Source: an uncultured Sphingomonas sp. (GTDB lineage: Bacteria > Pseudomonadota > Alphaproteobacteria > Sphingomonadales > Sphingomonadaceae). Taken from it: a stretch of 64,000 bases of DNA. Numbering within the stretch: the first letter of the stretch is position 1; each line of letters begins with the position of its first letter. Below are positions 1 through 9,131 of the stretch, piece by piece. The stretch is from the NCBI RefSeq assembly GCF_913774285.1, contig NZ_CAJYHX010000022.1, forward strand, positions 62,001-126,000, given 5' to 3'. Under the pieces are notes generated by a model. It did no database searches, was not told the DNA's origin, and saw only the letters and a list, made by a program, of their open reading frames with translations. The position numbers and the translations under genes are program-made.

Positions 1-233
1 AGCTCTCCACCTGACCATGTGCTGATCCCTGGCCATTCCAGTCGGAGGATCTGCGGTTTTGTGGCCTCATACCGTTTCCCGAGGTAGATCGTCAGCCCGG
101 CATTGCGAAAACGGTAGGGTTTCGGACCGGCTATGACATCCCAGACCTCTTGCCAGCCAAGCCAGGATGTGAGGCCGCCGGAGATCTCGCACAACGGTGC
201 GACCAGGGTGGTACCGCCGCGGTTCCGCGTCAC
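1..233 (-). CDS. N-terminus of an unidentified protein in the methyltransferase operon (partial)
   Basis: An open frame runs from a GTG at 233 to the left edge of the window (77 codons). The GTG overlaps the methyltransferase TGA as GTGA, the usual form of translational coupling in operons. The peptide includes GLTSWLGWQEVWDVI and PKPYRFRNAGLTIYLGKRYE. I do not recognise the family. The alternative is that this is the other half of the methyltransferase, split by a frameshift, because the upstream protein stops inside what looks like its target-recognition region. Confidence 0.5.
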   Translation of the reverse strand, partial: MTRNRGGTTLVAPLCEISGGLTSWLGWQEVWDVIAGPKPYRFRNAGLTIYLGKRYEATKPQILRLEWPGISTWSGGE

Positions 234-2080
234 CCGTTTGAGCTATGAGGAAAGAATACGTGATAGGGTTTGACGATCCGCCCGTTCTGGATCGAATCCG
301 TCATCGTCGCCAGGCGGAAGTAACGACGCTCCCGTGCCGGCAGCGACTGCCACTCGTCCTGTGTCAACAGTAGGGCATCATTATACCCGGTCTGAATACC
401 TTGTGAGACTTCGAACAGGTCCGAGACGGTCGGCAGGCCAAGTTCCGCCATTTCTGCTAGCAGCCGCTCCGTCGATGGCGTCGGCAATCGCCACGTTCTG
501 CGCCCGACGAGAGAGCTCGCGTTGACGGGAAACAGGCTCCACTGGGGTTCGATAAGCGGCGTCGACGGGGCCGCGCCATCCAGCTTTCGGACCTGACGAA
601 GCGCTTCGCCGGTAGCTGCGGGGTCGTTTTCCGTCAGCAACGCCATCAACGGCTTGGGTTCGGCCGACTGGCCCTTGCGGATTACGGTGCAGGCAACCTG
701 AACGAGGGCGTGGGAGAACAGGCCGAAATCACCAATGGAGGCGAGCATGCGAATGTCGCCGCGATCGGCGAGCTTTTCGCGCCACGTCTCTGCGGCCTTG
801 AGCGACAATAAGCTTGCAGGAAAAAGCGAGCCGAGCGCGCCCCCTTCTTTGAGAGCATCGAGCGCGCGCGACACAAAGGCCATACTATAATCGCCGCGCG
901 CGGCGCTACCGTCGGTCGCTTCACGCAGCTGCTGGCGCTGCTCGGGCGTCTGCGCGCCGAATCCGATGAAAGGTGGATTCATGACGATGACGTCCGCGCG
1001 CGGGAAACCCGCTTCACCTAGCGCGTCGCGCTGAACGATCTCGAGTTGAACGCCGCCTGCCGGCGTCCAGTCGCGCAGTGAGAGACTGATGACGAAGCGT
1101 GCCATGGCGATCGCCGCTGAGGATATATCCAGGCCTATAATCGTCAGCTTGCCGGCGAACCGGGCGCGCCTGAGCGCACGCAGTGCCTCATGCAGAAACG
1201 CGCCGGATCCGCAGGCCGGATCGCACAGAACCAGCTCGGGGCGGGTCGAGAGATCGGGCATTTGAGCAAGAACCTGCTCGACGATGCTTCGGGCTAGCGC
1301 GGGCGGCGTAAAATGGGTTCCACCGCGGTGCGTAGCACGTGTTTCCGGGGCATCCACCAGCCCGAACAAATCAAAATCCGGCGAAACCCGGAGCAACTCG
1401 AAATGCGCCTCCTGGAACAGCTGACCGCCAGCGTGGCGGATCGCGAGCGCTGGATGGAGCCGAAGGTTAGAGAGCGCGCCGGGCGCCGCGGCTGCCTCGC
1501 TACTGGCGGCGTTTAATGCATTTGCCGGAATGCGCGCGTGTAGCTCAGCGACGTCCTCAGCCAAGCCGAGCCCAGACAGGTTCTGCCCGATTGCATCCGG
1601 AGCAATGAGCCCGGCTAGGGTCGCCAGGTACACGTCGATCGCCCGCCCGTCCGGCACCTTGGCATGATGAGCGAGCGAACGCACACGCCGGAAAAGATTG
1701 AGAAGATGCTCGACGATGCCACGGTTCGACCGCACGCGGTCTTCATTCAGATAGGTATAGAACCGGTCGAGGCTGCGTTCGACGCCGCCGCGCTCATAGA
1801 CGCGCACATCGCTGGGCATATCCCACCGCACGACTGCCACCTTGCTATCCGTCACCGTCACGTGATGGGGAATGTCGCTCGACCACGCCCAGCCGGCGGT
1901 CTCACCAGTGCGCCAGAGATCCTCGGACGACGTCGAGAGCGCGAACGTTCCAAATCCGCCGTCAAGCAAGACGTGGTGATCGCCCGGAATCGCGGTGGTG
2001 TCCTGCGCCTCGAAGAGGGGTGCAAGCGCCAGACCGAAGCGGCGGCTCCAGTCGTGGGCGAGAGGCTGCAACTGAGTCAT
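230..2080 (-). CDS. N6-adenine DNA methyltransferase (Eco57I/type IIG-like)
   Basis: A 616-residue protein with the gamma-class adenine methyltransferase signature. The SAM-binding motif I DPACGSGAF is at residues 287-295 and the catalytic motif IV NPPF is at 368-371, followed by GFG. HFTPP near residue 256 is typical of the region before motif I in N6_Mtase-type enzymes. The C-terminal 100 residues (about 517-616) resemble the start of a target-recognition domain, with a GIQTGYNDALLL stretch. They end abruptly at HVFFPHSSNG, so the protein may be shortened or frameshifted; related enzymes are often longer. No nuclease motif is visible. Its ATG overlaps the stop of the upstream HTH gene (ATGA at 2077-2080). 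The likely role is host-protective modification in a restriction or defence locus that continues to the left. Confidence 0.85.
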   Translation of the reverse strand: MTQLQPLAHDWSRRFGLALAPLFEAQDTTAIPGDHHVLLDGGFGTFALSTSSEDLWRTGETAGWAWSSDIPHHVTVTDSKVAVVRWDMPSDVRVYERGGVERSLDRFYTYLNEDRVRSNRGIVEHLLNLFRRVRSLAHHAKVPDGRAIDVYLATLAGLIAPDAIGQNLSGLGLAEDVAELHARIPANALNAASSEAAAAPGALSNLRLHPALAIRHAGGQLFQEAHFELLRVSPDFDLFGLVDAPETRATHRGGTHFTPPALARSIVEQVLAQMPDLSTRPELVLCDPACGSGAFLHEALRALRRARFAGKLTIIGLDISSAAIAMARFVISLSLRDWTPAGGVQLEIVQRDALGEAGFPRADVIVMNPPFIGFGAQTPEQRQQLREATDGSAARGDYSMAFVSRALDALKEGGALGSLFPASLLSLKAAETWREKLADRGDIRMLASIGDFGLFSHALVQVACTVIRKGQSAEPKPLMALLTENDPAATGEALRQVRKLDGAAPSTPLIEPQWSLFPVNASSLVGRRTWRLPTPSTERLLAEMAELGLPTVSDLFEVSQGIQTGYNDALLLTQDEWQSLPARERRYFRLATMTDSIQNGRIVKPYHVFFPHSSNG

Positions 2081-2523
2081 CGCACCGCTATCGCGGGGAA
2101 AAGCGGTAGCTGGCTTTCGACCCGCAGATCATTGGGCGTCGCGAGGATTTCCAGATGCGCGTCGAGCTCGACGACTAAGCAGGAGCAGTTCCGCAAAGGG
2201 TCGCTCGATACACGCAACGAGGCCTCCCGCGCGTTCGAAAACATAACAGCATGGCCCCAAAGGGACGGAAAGGCACGTTTGCGCAATAGCGCTTGGAGTT
2301 GCGCGATCGCCTCGCGCCACCCACTGACCTCAATGGCGTAGCGAAGATGCACCTCGTGCAGCACCCGCAGCGCCAGGATCGTCTGCCAGGAAAACAAGGC
2401 GAGATGCCCGCGCCCGGCGGGAGGAACGTCGGCCTCAACGAGCGCCCGACGCCCACACCACTCGCGTAGTTGATGGGCTGTTAGGCCGGAAAGGCGAACA
2501 GCTTCTGAGGCCTGAACCAACAT
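2077..2523 (-). CDS. MerR-like helix-turn-helix protein
   Basis: A 148-residue protein. The N-terminal 50 residues (EAVRLSGLTAHQLREWCGRR, then LALFSWQTILALRVL) match the winged-helix pattern of MerR/HTH_17 domains, including an Arg-Glu-Trp recognition helix and the following conserved wing. The remaining 90 residues have no recognised effector domain and no metal-binding cysteine cluster. It is the first gene of the operon and is coupled to the methyltransferase by a 4-nt overlap. It probably regulates the operon or guides DNA recognition; this is inferred from position only. Confidence 0.65.
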   Translation of the reverse strand: MLVQASEAVRLSGLTAHQLREWCGRRALVEADVPPAGRGHLALFSWQTILALRVLHEVHLRYAIEVSGWREAIAQLQALLRKRAFPSLWGHAVMFSNAREASLRVSSDPLRNCSCLVVELDAHLEILATPNDLRVESQLPLFPAIAVR

Positions 2524-2939
2524 ATCCGGATGGGTAGCATGCCCATCCCAGCGACACCAACGCCTAATTTGGGACCTGCTTAAGGGCTATCGTTGGTCGC
2601 TTTCAGGAAAACCGACCCACTTCACCAGATTGTGCGATGCTGATCCGGCAAATGCCGAATGACAGCTCCGCATTAAAGCCGTCACTCAGCCCTTTGCTCG
2701 GTAACGGCAGGAAAGTTCCACTTTTCGCCATTGCCAGCGGGTGAACTCCGACACGAGCGCAAGTCTGGTGCAGGCGCCTCGCCGAGTCCACGCACGGATG
2801 GGATCATTGACTTTACAAGCGCCGGTACCGCGGAAGTCGAATACCCGCCGTTTCTTGCTCAGATTTGCATTTCTGGGCGCCAGATGCCAATGTCTCATCC
2901 TGCGTTAGGCCCAAGCAAAGCTGGAATCGCCAGCCATTT
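2524..2939. other. intergenic region with no recognisable gene
   Basis: This is the stretch between the methyltransferase operon and the attachment-like repeat. Short open frames exist on both strands, but none has a ribosome-binding site or recognisable composition. It has less coding character than its neighbours and contains a small GCTGG-AATCG-CCAGC inverted repeat near 2921-2935. It should also hold the promoter of the leftward operon. Confidence 0.5.
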
Positions 2940-3060
2940 TGGAATCGAACCCACCCAACATTTGCCGGTGACGGTATATCGCGCGGTATCAGGGCTGACG
3001 GTATCTTGTTCAAGTCTTTGAATTAACTTTCATATTTCAGCCAGTTCGATTCCGTCCCCG
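2940..3060 (+). repeat. attachment-site-like direct repeat, copy A
   Basis: A 121-bp segment, by eye about 80% identical and almost gap-free to copy B at 34510-34629, in the same orientation. Both copies begin with GGAATCGAAC and end with the inverse GTTCGATTCC (GTTCGACTCC in copy B) followed by GTCCCCG. Each copy is therefore bounded by a 10-bp inverted repeat resembling a tRNA T-arm. Between the arms lie repeated GACGGTATxTC motifs (GACGGTATATC and GACGGTATCTT). This layout is what I would expect of a tyrosine-integrase attachment region with core and arm sites. No integrase gene follows copy A. Confidence 0.6.
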
Positions 3061-3161
3061 CATGCTCCATGTTCTGCGGATTGCCAATCTGACAACCAAG
3101 AAAGCATTGCCGGCATGCTGGAACAGCAGCGACGCCGGCGATCGAACTCGGAGACCGACTG

Positions 3162-5327
3162 CTATTTGCGGAGGTGGCGTTCGGGGAGCTTGATGGTGGC
3201 GTTGAGGTTCGTGCCACCGGCCGAGGGGGCGCTTGTGAAGCTGTAGGTGGCTGCGGCGAGATGCCATCCCTCCGGAGTCCAGTCGGCGAGGACCTTCGGC
3301 TCGATCTTCACGACCACCGAGCGACTCTCGCCGGGCGCCAGCTCTACGCGTTGAAAACCTGCCAGGCGGCGCGTGTCGACGGCGCCCCGCCGGGTCAGGT
3401 AGAGCTGCACCACCTCGGCGCCGGCGACCTTGCCGACATTTCGCACGGTAACCGTCGCCTCGGGTTGGGCGCCGCCGCGAATCTGCAAGTCGGACTGCTC
3501 GAACCGCGTGTAGCTCAAGCCATAGCCAAACGGGAAAAGCGGTCGGGTGCCTTTGGCGGCGTACCAGCGATAGCCAACGTCCGCGCCTTCGGGATAGCTT
3601 ACGATACCCTGCGCCCCCTCCGGCTGCCCCCAGCCGGGAATCTCCGCGCGGGGGAGCTGCGTCTCCTCCGACGGGAAGCTTATCGGCAGCCGGCCCGAGG
3701 GATTGACCTTGCCGGTCAGCACGTCGGCGATCGCCGCGCCGCCCTCCTGCCCCGGATACCAAGCCTCGACGACCGCCTTCACCTTGCCCAGCCAGGGCAT
3801 CTTCACTGGATTGCCGGTCTCCAGCACCACGATCGTGTTGGGGTTCGCCTCGGCGACCGCCGCGATCAGCGCGTCCTGCCCTTCCGGCAGTGTCATGCTG
3901 AAGTCGTTGCCCTCGCTGCTCCAGGCGGTGGCGAACACGATCGCCACGTCGGACTGCTTCGCGAAGGCCGTCGCCGAGGCGAGGTCATAGCCGCTGTCAT
4001 ATTCCACCTTCGCCCCCGGCATGGCAGCGGCCAGCGCGCGCAGCGGCGAGGAGGGCATGTAGAGCTGGCGCGCCCAGGCTCCCATCATGCCGCGCCCGCC
4101 CAGCGGCAGCACGGTCACCGGCCCCTTGGGCGTCACCTGGCTCGACCCGCCGCCCGAAAGCACGCCGAGATCGGCATGGCCGCCGATCACCGCGACCGAC
4201 TTGGCGCCCGCCAGCGGTAGCGCATCGCCGTCGTTCTTGAGCAGCACGATACCCGCTGCGGCCACTGCGCGCGCAGCGGCGGCATGGGCGGCTTCGTCGA
4301 TCGCGCCTTCCGCCAGCGGCGCGTCCGCGCCGACGGCATAGAGCGAGCGCAGGATCCGCCGGACGCTGTCGCGCACCCGCGCCATTGGCACCCGCCCGGC
4401 GGCCACTTCGGCGCGCAGCGGCTTGTCGAAGAACACCTGCTTGTCGAGCTGCGCGCCCGATTGCTGGTCGAGCCCCTTGGCGAAATAGCTGACGTCGTGC
4501 ACCGCGCCCCAATCGGACATCACCCAGCCGGGGAAGCCCCAGTCGCGCTTGAGCACCTGGTTCAGCAGGAAGTCATTGCCGCAGGCATAGTCGCCGTTGA
4601 CGCGGTTATAGGCGCACATCACCGATCCGGGCTTGCCGTCCTCGATCGCCAGCTCGAAGGCGAGCAGGTCGCTTTCCCGGAACGGCTTCTCGTCGATCCG
4701 CGCGTCGATCGTGTTGCGCAGCGTCTCCTGGTCGTTGAGCGCGAAATGCTTGATCGTCGAGACGACCTTCTGGCTCTGGATGCCCCGGATCGAGGCGCCC
4801 GCCAGCCGGCCGGCGAGCAGCGGATCCTCGCCGAGATATTCGAAATTGCGGCCGTTGCGCGGATCGCGCGCCAGGTTCACGCCGCCCGCGAGCAGGATGT
4901 TGAAGCCCTTTTGCCGCGTCTCGTTGCCGGCCACCGCGCCGCCCTTGAAGGCGAGTTCGGGGCTCCACGTCGCCGCCAGCGCGAGGCCGGAAGGCAGGGC
5001 GGTCGAATAGTCGCCCTTGCGCAGCTGGAGCGGGTTGGCGACGCCCAGGCTGGCATCGGTTTCGTACAGGTCGGGAATGCCGAGCCGCGGCACGCCAGGG
5101 ATCCAGCCGGCGGTAGGCTTCAGGTCCGCGCGCGGCAGCGGCGGCGTGCCCGGAAATGCGATCGGCATGATGCCGTGGAGCAGCTGGAACCGCTCGTCGT
5201 CCGTCATCTTCGCCTCGGTCGCGAGGGCGCGCGCATCCGCGGTATCGGTGCCTTTCGACGCCGTCTGCGCCATCGCCGTGCCGCTCATCAGGCCCAGGAC
5301 GAGCCAGCCCAAACCGATCTTCTTCAT
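3162..5327 (-). CDS. GH3 family glycoside hydrolase (beta-glucosidase-like), secreted
   Basis: A 721-residue protein with a Sec signal peptide (residues 1-20, cleavage near AMAQ). The GH3 catalytic (alpha/beta)8 barrel covers about 35-330, with the substrate-binding KHF motif at 193-195 and the nucleophile Asp272 in GWVMSDWG. A GH3 C-terminal alpha/beta sandwich (about 355-575) and a fibronectin-III-like domain (about 630-705, ending TYSFTSAP) follow. This is the standard bacterial BglX-type architecture and length. It should hydrolyse beta-glucosides or beta-xylosides in the periplasm; the sugar specificity cannot be read from sequence. It sits just downstream of the tannase-like and alpha/beta-hydrolase genes on the same strand (15-nt gap), so it is probably the last gene of that operon. 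The pairing suggests glycosylated phenolic or ester substrates. Confidence 0.93.
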   Translation of the reverse strand: MKKIGLGWLVLGLMSGTAMAQTASKGTDTADARALATEAKMTDDERFQLLHGIMPIAFPGTPPLPRADLKPTAGWIPGVPRLGIPDLYETDASLGVANPLQLRKGDYSTALPSGLALAATWSPELAFKGGAVAGNETRQKGFNILLAGGVNLARDPRNGRNFEYLGEDPLLAGRLAGASIRGIQSQKVVSTIKHFALNDQETLRNTIDARIDEKPFRESDLLAFELAIEDGKPGSVMCAYNRVNGDYACGNDFLLNQVLKRDWGFPGWVMSDWGAVHDVSYFAKGLDQQSGAQLDKQVFFDKPLRAEVAAGRVPMARVRDSVRRILRSLYAVGADAPLAEGAIDEAAHAAAARAVAAAGIVLLKNDGDALPLAGAKSVAVIGGHADLGVLSGGGSSQVTPKGPVTVLPLGGRGMMGAWARQLYMPSSPLRALAAAMPGAKVEYDSGYDLASATAFAKQSDVAIVFATAWSSEGNDFSMTLPEGQDALIAAVAEANPNTIVVLETGNPVKMPWLGKVKAVVEAWYPGQEGGAAIADVLTGKVNPSGRLPISFPSEETQLPRAEIPGWGQPEGAQGIVSYPEGADVGYRWYAAKGTRPLFPFGYGLSYTRFEQSDLQIRGGAQPEATVTVRNVGKVAGAEVVQLYLTRRGAVDTRRLAGFQRVELAPGESRSVVVKIEPKVLADWTPEGWHLAAATYSFTSAPSAGGTNLNATIKLPERHLRK

Positions 5328-5342
5328 GTCCCTCTCCCTCTT

Positions 5343-6824
5343 TTATCGTCGGTTGCGCGGCGGCTGCGGTGCCGCGCAGATGAAGTCGCTTTCCTTCGTG
5401 CCATCGCCGTCGCGATGTACGGCGCGTGCCGGATAGGCGCAGATCGGCCGGGTCGCGCCGTCGGCGAGCGTGCCGGTGAGGCGCGCAGGCGCCCGCCCCT
5501 GCTCCACCCAGCGCTCGATCGCCGCCTGCGCATCGAACCGGTTGGGTCCGTCGCCACCGCCGCAATGTCCCATGCCCGGCACGAGGAACAGCCGGTACCA
5601 GTCCGCCGCCGCGCCGGTGCGCGCGAGCATCTCCCGACGATAGGCAAGCGTATCGAGCGGCGAGACCACGGGATCGGCAAGGCCATGATAGACGAGCAAC
5701 CTGCCGCCACGTGCGCGATAGGCGCGCAGGTCCGGGTCGGTTGCGTCGATTACGGGCGACAGACGCCGCATCGCGGCGGGCAGGTCGCGCGCATAGGAGA
5801 AGCGCCACCAGTTCCAGGCCGGATCGTCGAAGGCCCAGACCCGCCAGAAATTCACCCGCATCGGCTGGTCGGGCTGGCGTGGGTCGGCCCAATAGGCGCT
5901 CCACCCCGCCTCGCTGCCGGGCAGCCAGGGGAAGGTGACCTGCGCGCCGCGCGCATCGCGCACCCCCGCCCGCATCTTGGCGACCGCCGCCACCTTCTCG
6001 GCGCTGAGGCAACCGCTGCTCTGTCCCGGTCGGCAGAGCAGCGCAGCAGGATCGAGCCGACACTGGAGCGGATCGTTCAGCCAGCGATCGCCGGGCAAGC
6101 CTCCAGCCGCATTGCCGTTGGCACTGCGACACGAGGCGAAGCTCTGCGCAGCGATCAGCTTCAGGTCTTGCTTATCCAGGATCGGGGTCTGATCGTCGCC
6201 CGTGCGGTGGTTCGAAAGATATTGCCAGAGGAATGCGGCGTTGAGGCGGACGCGGTTGGAACCCGGCGCACCGGCGACGATGCCGTCGAAGTCGCGCGGG
6301 AAGCGCTGCGCCTCCATCATCGCCTGGTGGCCGCCGGTCGAGCAGCCGTTGAAATAGCTGTGCGCCGCCGCGCGGCCGTAGAAGCGTGCCACCAGCTGCT
6401 TCGCGGCAAGCGCAGTCTCATGCACCGCCCTCCATCCCCAATCGGCGATCGCTTGGCGGCGGCCGCGGGCGAAGTCGGGATCGTCGCCTTGGTGGCCGGT
6501 ATCGGTCGCGACCACCGCGCTGCGGCGCGCCAGACCGTCCGCCATCGCCGCTTCGGGCAGAGCCGAGGCATAGCCGCCATTGCCGAGCATCTGCAGCCGA
6601 CCGCTCCATGCACGCGGCAACCAGAGTTCATAGCCGATCCCCGAGCCCGGTACCGGATGCAGCGTGCCGATCACCCGGCAGTGCGCGGGCAAGGGCCGTC
6701 CGGATACTAGCCGAGCCTCCGTCCATTCGGTGCGGGTGTCGGGGATCTGCCGCGCCAGCGCCGCGCAGGCGGCTTCGGGTGCCGCCGGGGCCGCCAATGC
6801 CAGGGCAAGGCTAGCGAAGGACAT
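5343..6824 (-). CDS. tannase/feruloyl esterase family hydrolase
   Basis: A 493-residue protein with a short hydrophobic leader that could be a signal peptide. It carries the family's CS-D-HC arrangement: the nucleophile elbow GCSTGG with Ser162 and Cys161, Asp384 in YHGLADP, and His420-Cys421 in MGHCGGG. In this family (tannases, feruloyl esterases, MHETase) the two cysteines form a disulphide beside the catalytic triad. It hydrolyses esters of aromatic acids such as gallate or ferulate; the actual substrate is unknown. Its ATG overlaps the end of the upstream alpha/beta hydrolase by 14 nt, so the two are co-translated. Confidence 0.9.
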   Translation of the reverse strand: MSFASLALALAAPAAPEAACAALARQIPDTRTEWTEARLVSGRPLPAHCRVIGTLHPVPGSGIGYELWLPRAWSGRLQMLGNGGYASALPEAAMADGLARRSAVVATDTGHQGDDPDFARGRRQAIADWGWRAVHETALAAKQLVARFYGRAAAHSYFNGCSTGGHQAMMEAQRFPRDFDGIVAGAPGSNRVRLNAAFLWQYLSNHRTGDDQTPILDKQDLKLIAAQSFASCRSANGNAAGGLPGDRWLNDPLQCRLDPAALLCRPGQSSGCLSAEKVAAVAKMRAGVRDARGAQVTFPWLPGSEAGWSAYWADPRQPDQPMRVNFWRVWAFDDPAWNWWRFSYARDLPAAMRRLSPVIDATDPDLRAYRARGGRLLVYHGLADPVVSPLDTLAYRREMLARTGAAADWYRLFLVPGMGHCGGGDGPNRFDAQAAIERWVEQGRAPARLTGTLADGATRPICAYPARAVHRDGDGTKESDFICAAPQPPRNRR

Positions 6825-8805
6825 CGCTCTTCTCGGCCTGATCGATCAGCCGCGCGCCGTCGTCCGCCAGCAGCCAGCCTTGCGCGATCTGCTCCGCCAC
6901 CACCGCCCGGACGCGCGCCACGAAGCCTGCATGGTCGCGGTAGCGCGCCTCCAGCGACGGGCGCGGATCGCCCTTGGCGCGGCGTTCGGCTTCGGTGCGA
7001 GCGAAGGGGATGAAGCCGCCGATAAAGCCGCAATTCCCGCCCGCACCATAGCCGCGCGCCAGCTGGTTCCAGCCGGTATAGGTGCCGAGCGGCACCAGCA
7101 GCTGCACCGAGGGCACGCCCGCCGTCTCGTTGCCGTCAGCATTCACCCGCGGCACCAGCTGCGGGATCGTGCCCCGCACCACCGGCGGCTGGCGGGTGAG
7201 CACGCCGCTGAGATCGACGGCATGGAAACCGGGACCGAAATCATAATCGGGCAGCTGGTTGAGCATGCCGGTGGGGCCTGGCACGCCGGGAATTGCCGGC
7301 CAGCCCATTGCCGAGGCGGTCGCCTCCACCAGATCGGCCGCGGCGAGCATCGGATAGCGGCTCGGCGGGGGCGCCTTGCCGGTCTGTACCCAGTCGGCCA
7401 GCGCCTTGAGCAGCGCACGCCGGGTGTCTATCGAGGGATTGGGGTTGAACGCGAGCGTGCAGGCGGGCGCGCCGGGGAAGGCCTTGTCGCCGTCCAGCGG
7501 GAAGCCGCCGACATAGGAACCGCCATGCGTCACGCTGGGGAAGTAATAGCGGCGGACATTGGCCGGCAGCGGCACGTCCGCCCTGGCATCGGTGCCGATC
7601 AGCCCCGGCGACATGCGCAGGCCCCAGAACTCGGCCGAGCCGAAGGTCTCGACGATCTTGGGGCAGGTGCGCGTCGCGGTGCAGCGGTCGAGCAGGCTGG
7701 AGACGCCCCTGTGCCGTCGCTTGTCGTCGTAGCGGCTCCACCACAGGCTGCCCTCGCTGCCGGGCTCGAACATGCCCGCCGCGCCGCCGGGAACGCCGAA
7801 GCGAATGTTGAGCGGCACTTGCCGCGCGGCGATATTGGGGTTGGCGCCGTCGAATATCTGCTGCCCGTCCTCGGCCTGGTTGAAGCCGAGCGCGATCAGG
7901 CTGCGGACGAAGTTGCCCGATTGCGATGTGCCGCTGACGATCGCCCAGCGGATCGTGCCCGCCAGCGGATTGGGCGTGCCCTCGTCATCGGCCTTGGCGA
8001 AGCGCAGGAACGCGTTGAGGTCGCGCACCGCGGCGAAGCCGATGCCCAGCACCTTGGGATCCTTGCCGCGATAGACGAGCGTATAGCCCTTGGCGGCATC
8101 GAACCCGCCGCGCAGGCAGAGCTGGCGGGGGTCGGGCGTGCCGGGAAAAGGCTGTGTGCGGCAATCGGCAAAGGCCCAGTCGCGCGGGGCAATCGCCTTG
8201 CGCGGGGCAGCGTCACCCGCCTGCGCGAACAGGGTGGCCTGGCGGGTGTCCAGCGACACCGGCAGCGGGCGCGGCGTCGGGCGGCCGATGCCGCCGTCGA
8301 TCGGCATGCTCGCCGTGGTGGTGGCGACGCCGGTGAAGCGCTGGAGCACCCAGCCGGTCAGCCCCGCTGCCGTGGGCGCGACGAGGGTCTGGATGCCCGG
8401 CTGCGGGGCAATGTCTCCCTGCCAGCCGCTCACCACGCGCACATGGCCTTCGGCGTCGGCGGCGACGTCGCCATTGCCGCGATTGGGCACGTCGTACATC
8501 AGGAAGCCGCTGGCCCGCGCGGGATAGGCAGGCAGGGCGATGGCGAAGGTCGCCCGGTAGCCGACCCGGCCATCCTTCTGGCGGGGCGCGGCGGCGAGAT
8601 CGGTGATGATCGCATTGCGACGATCGCGGGGATCAATCGCGCCTTCATAATAGCCGCGCAGGATCACATAGGCGGGCGCACCGGGCCGTACCGCCGGCAC
8701 CTCGCGCCGCTGCTCGACGACGAAGCGAGTGACCCGTGCTTCCGCCGCGCCGGTCCTCAACAGGGTGGCCGTGGTGGCCGCCAGCAACAGGTGATGGCGC
8801 TTCAT
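6811..8805 (-). CDS. secreted alpha/beta hydrolase (Abhydrolase_10-like)
   Basis: A 664-residue protein with a signal peptide (MKRHHLLLAATTATLLRTG, cleavage near AEA). The nucleophile elbow SGTSQSGNF places the catalytic Ser at about 296. The N-terminal beta-rich region (residues 25-180, with MYDVPNRGN) and the C-terminal LPDYDFGPGF block are, as I recall, typical of the large alpha/beta-hydrolase-domain proteins found in sphingomonads and Caulobacter. It is co-directional with the flanking genes, overlapping the AtuA C-terminal-like gene by 4 nt and the tannase-like gene by 14 nt. It probably cleaves an ester in the periplasm before the product is imported. The substrate is not known. Confidence 0.8.
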   Translation of the reverse strand: MKRHHLLLAATTATLLRTGAAEARVTRFVVEQRREVPAVRPGAPAYVILRGYYEGAIDPRDRRNAIITDLAAAPRQKDGRVGYRATFAIALPAYPARASGFLMYDVPNRGNGDVAADAEGHVRVVSGWQGDIAPQPGIQTLVAPTAAGLTGWVLQRFTGVATTTASMPIDGGIGRPTPRPLPVSLDTRQATLFAQAGDAAPRKAIAPRDWAFADCRTQPFPGTPDPRQLCLRGGFDAAKGYTLVYRGKDPKVLGIGFAAVRDLNAFLRFAKADDEGTPNPLAGTIRWAIVSGTSQSGNFVRSLIALGFNQAEDGQQIFDGANPNIAARQVPLNIRFGVPGGAAGMFEPGSEGSLWWSRYDDKRRHRGVSSLLDRCTATRTCPKIVETFGSAEFWGLRMSPGLIGTDARADVPLPANVRRYYFPSVTHGGSYVGGFPLDGDKAFPGAPACTLAFNPNPSIDTRRALLKALADWVQTGKAPPPSRYPMLAAADLVEATASAMGWPAIPGVPGPTGMLNQLPDYDFGPGFHAVDLSGVLTRQPPVVRGTIPQLVPRVNADGNETAGVPSVQLLVPLGTYTGWNQLARGYGAGGNCGFIGGFIPFARTEAERRAKGDPRPSLEARYRDHAGFVARVRAVVAEQIAQGWLLADDGARLIDQAEKSDVLR

Positions 8806-9131
8806 TCCGCATCCTTTCCGGGCACGTCATCATCGATCGGCAGGTCGAGCAGTTGGGCGCCCAGCGACTTGCCATGCGCGTCGAGCGCCAACGAGCGGGT
8901 GACGCCGCCGCTCAGCGCACCTTCGAGGACGAAATTGAGCGCGCCCAGTCCCGGCAAGGCATAGCGGGTCGCCTGCCGCACCCGCAGCCCGCCGAGATGC
9001 GCCAGCACGCGCGGCACGGTCACCGCCGCGACCAGGCGCGGATAATCGGCCGGGTCGAAGGCGATCACCGAGATTTGCGAGAGGTCACCCTTGTCGCCGG
9101 TACGGACGTGCGCGATGTCGCCGAGCAGCAT
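8802..9131 (-). CDS. AtuA C-terminal-like ferredoxin-fold protein
   Basis: A 109-residue protein starting MLLGDIAHVRTGDKGDLSQI. The ARTGDKGD-type motif near the start, with RVLAHLGGLR and the NFVLEGAL block, marks the small domain found fused to or encoded beside AtuA proteins. Here it is a separate gene directly after atuA with no gap. The two probably form one complex. The biochemical role of AtuA is unproven; it is linked to acyclic terpene or acyl-CoA catabolism in Pseudomonas. Confidence 0.8.
   Translation of the reverse strand: MLLGDIAHVRTGDKGDLSQISVIAFDPADYPRLVAAVTVPRVLAHLGGLRVRQATRYALPGLGALNFVLEGALSGGVTRSLALDAHGKSLGAQLLDLPIDDDVPGKDAE

Noticed and set aside
3035..3060. tRNA or tmRNA 3' end at the attachment-like repeat
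   Set aside because: The T-arm-like GTTCGATTCC is present, but the flanking five-base stem does not pair and no acceptor or CCA aligns; kept only as an attachment-like sequence.
4284..6710. 808-codon open frame on the plus strand
   Set aside because: It lies antisense to the GH3 and tannase-family genes, is Arg/Gly/His-rich without motifs, and exists because GC-rich third positions remove stops.
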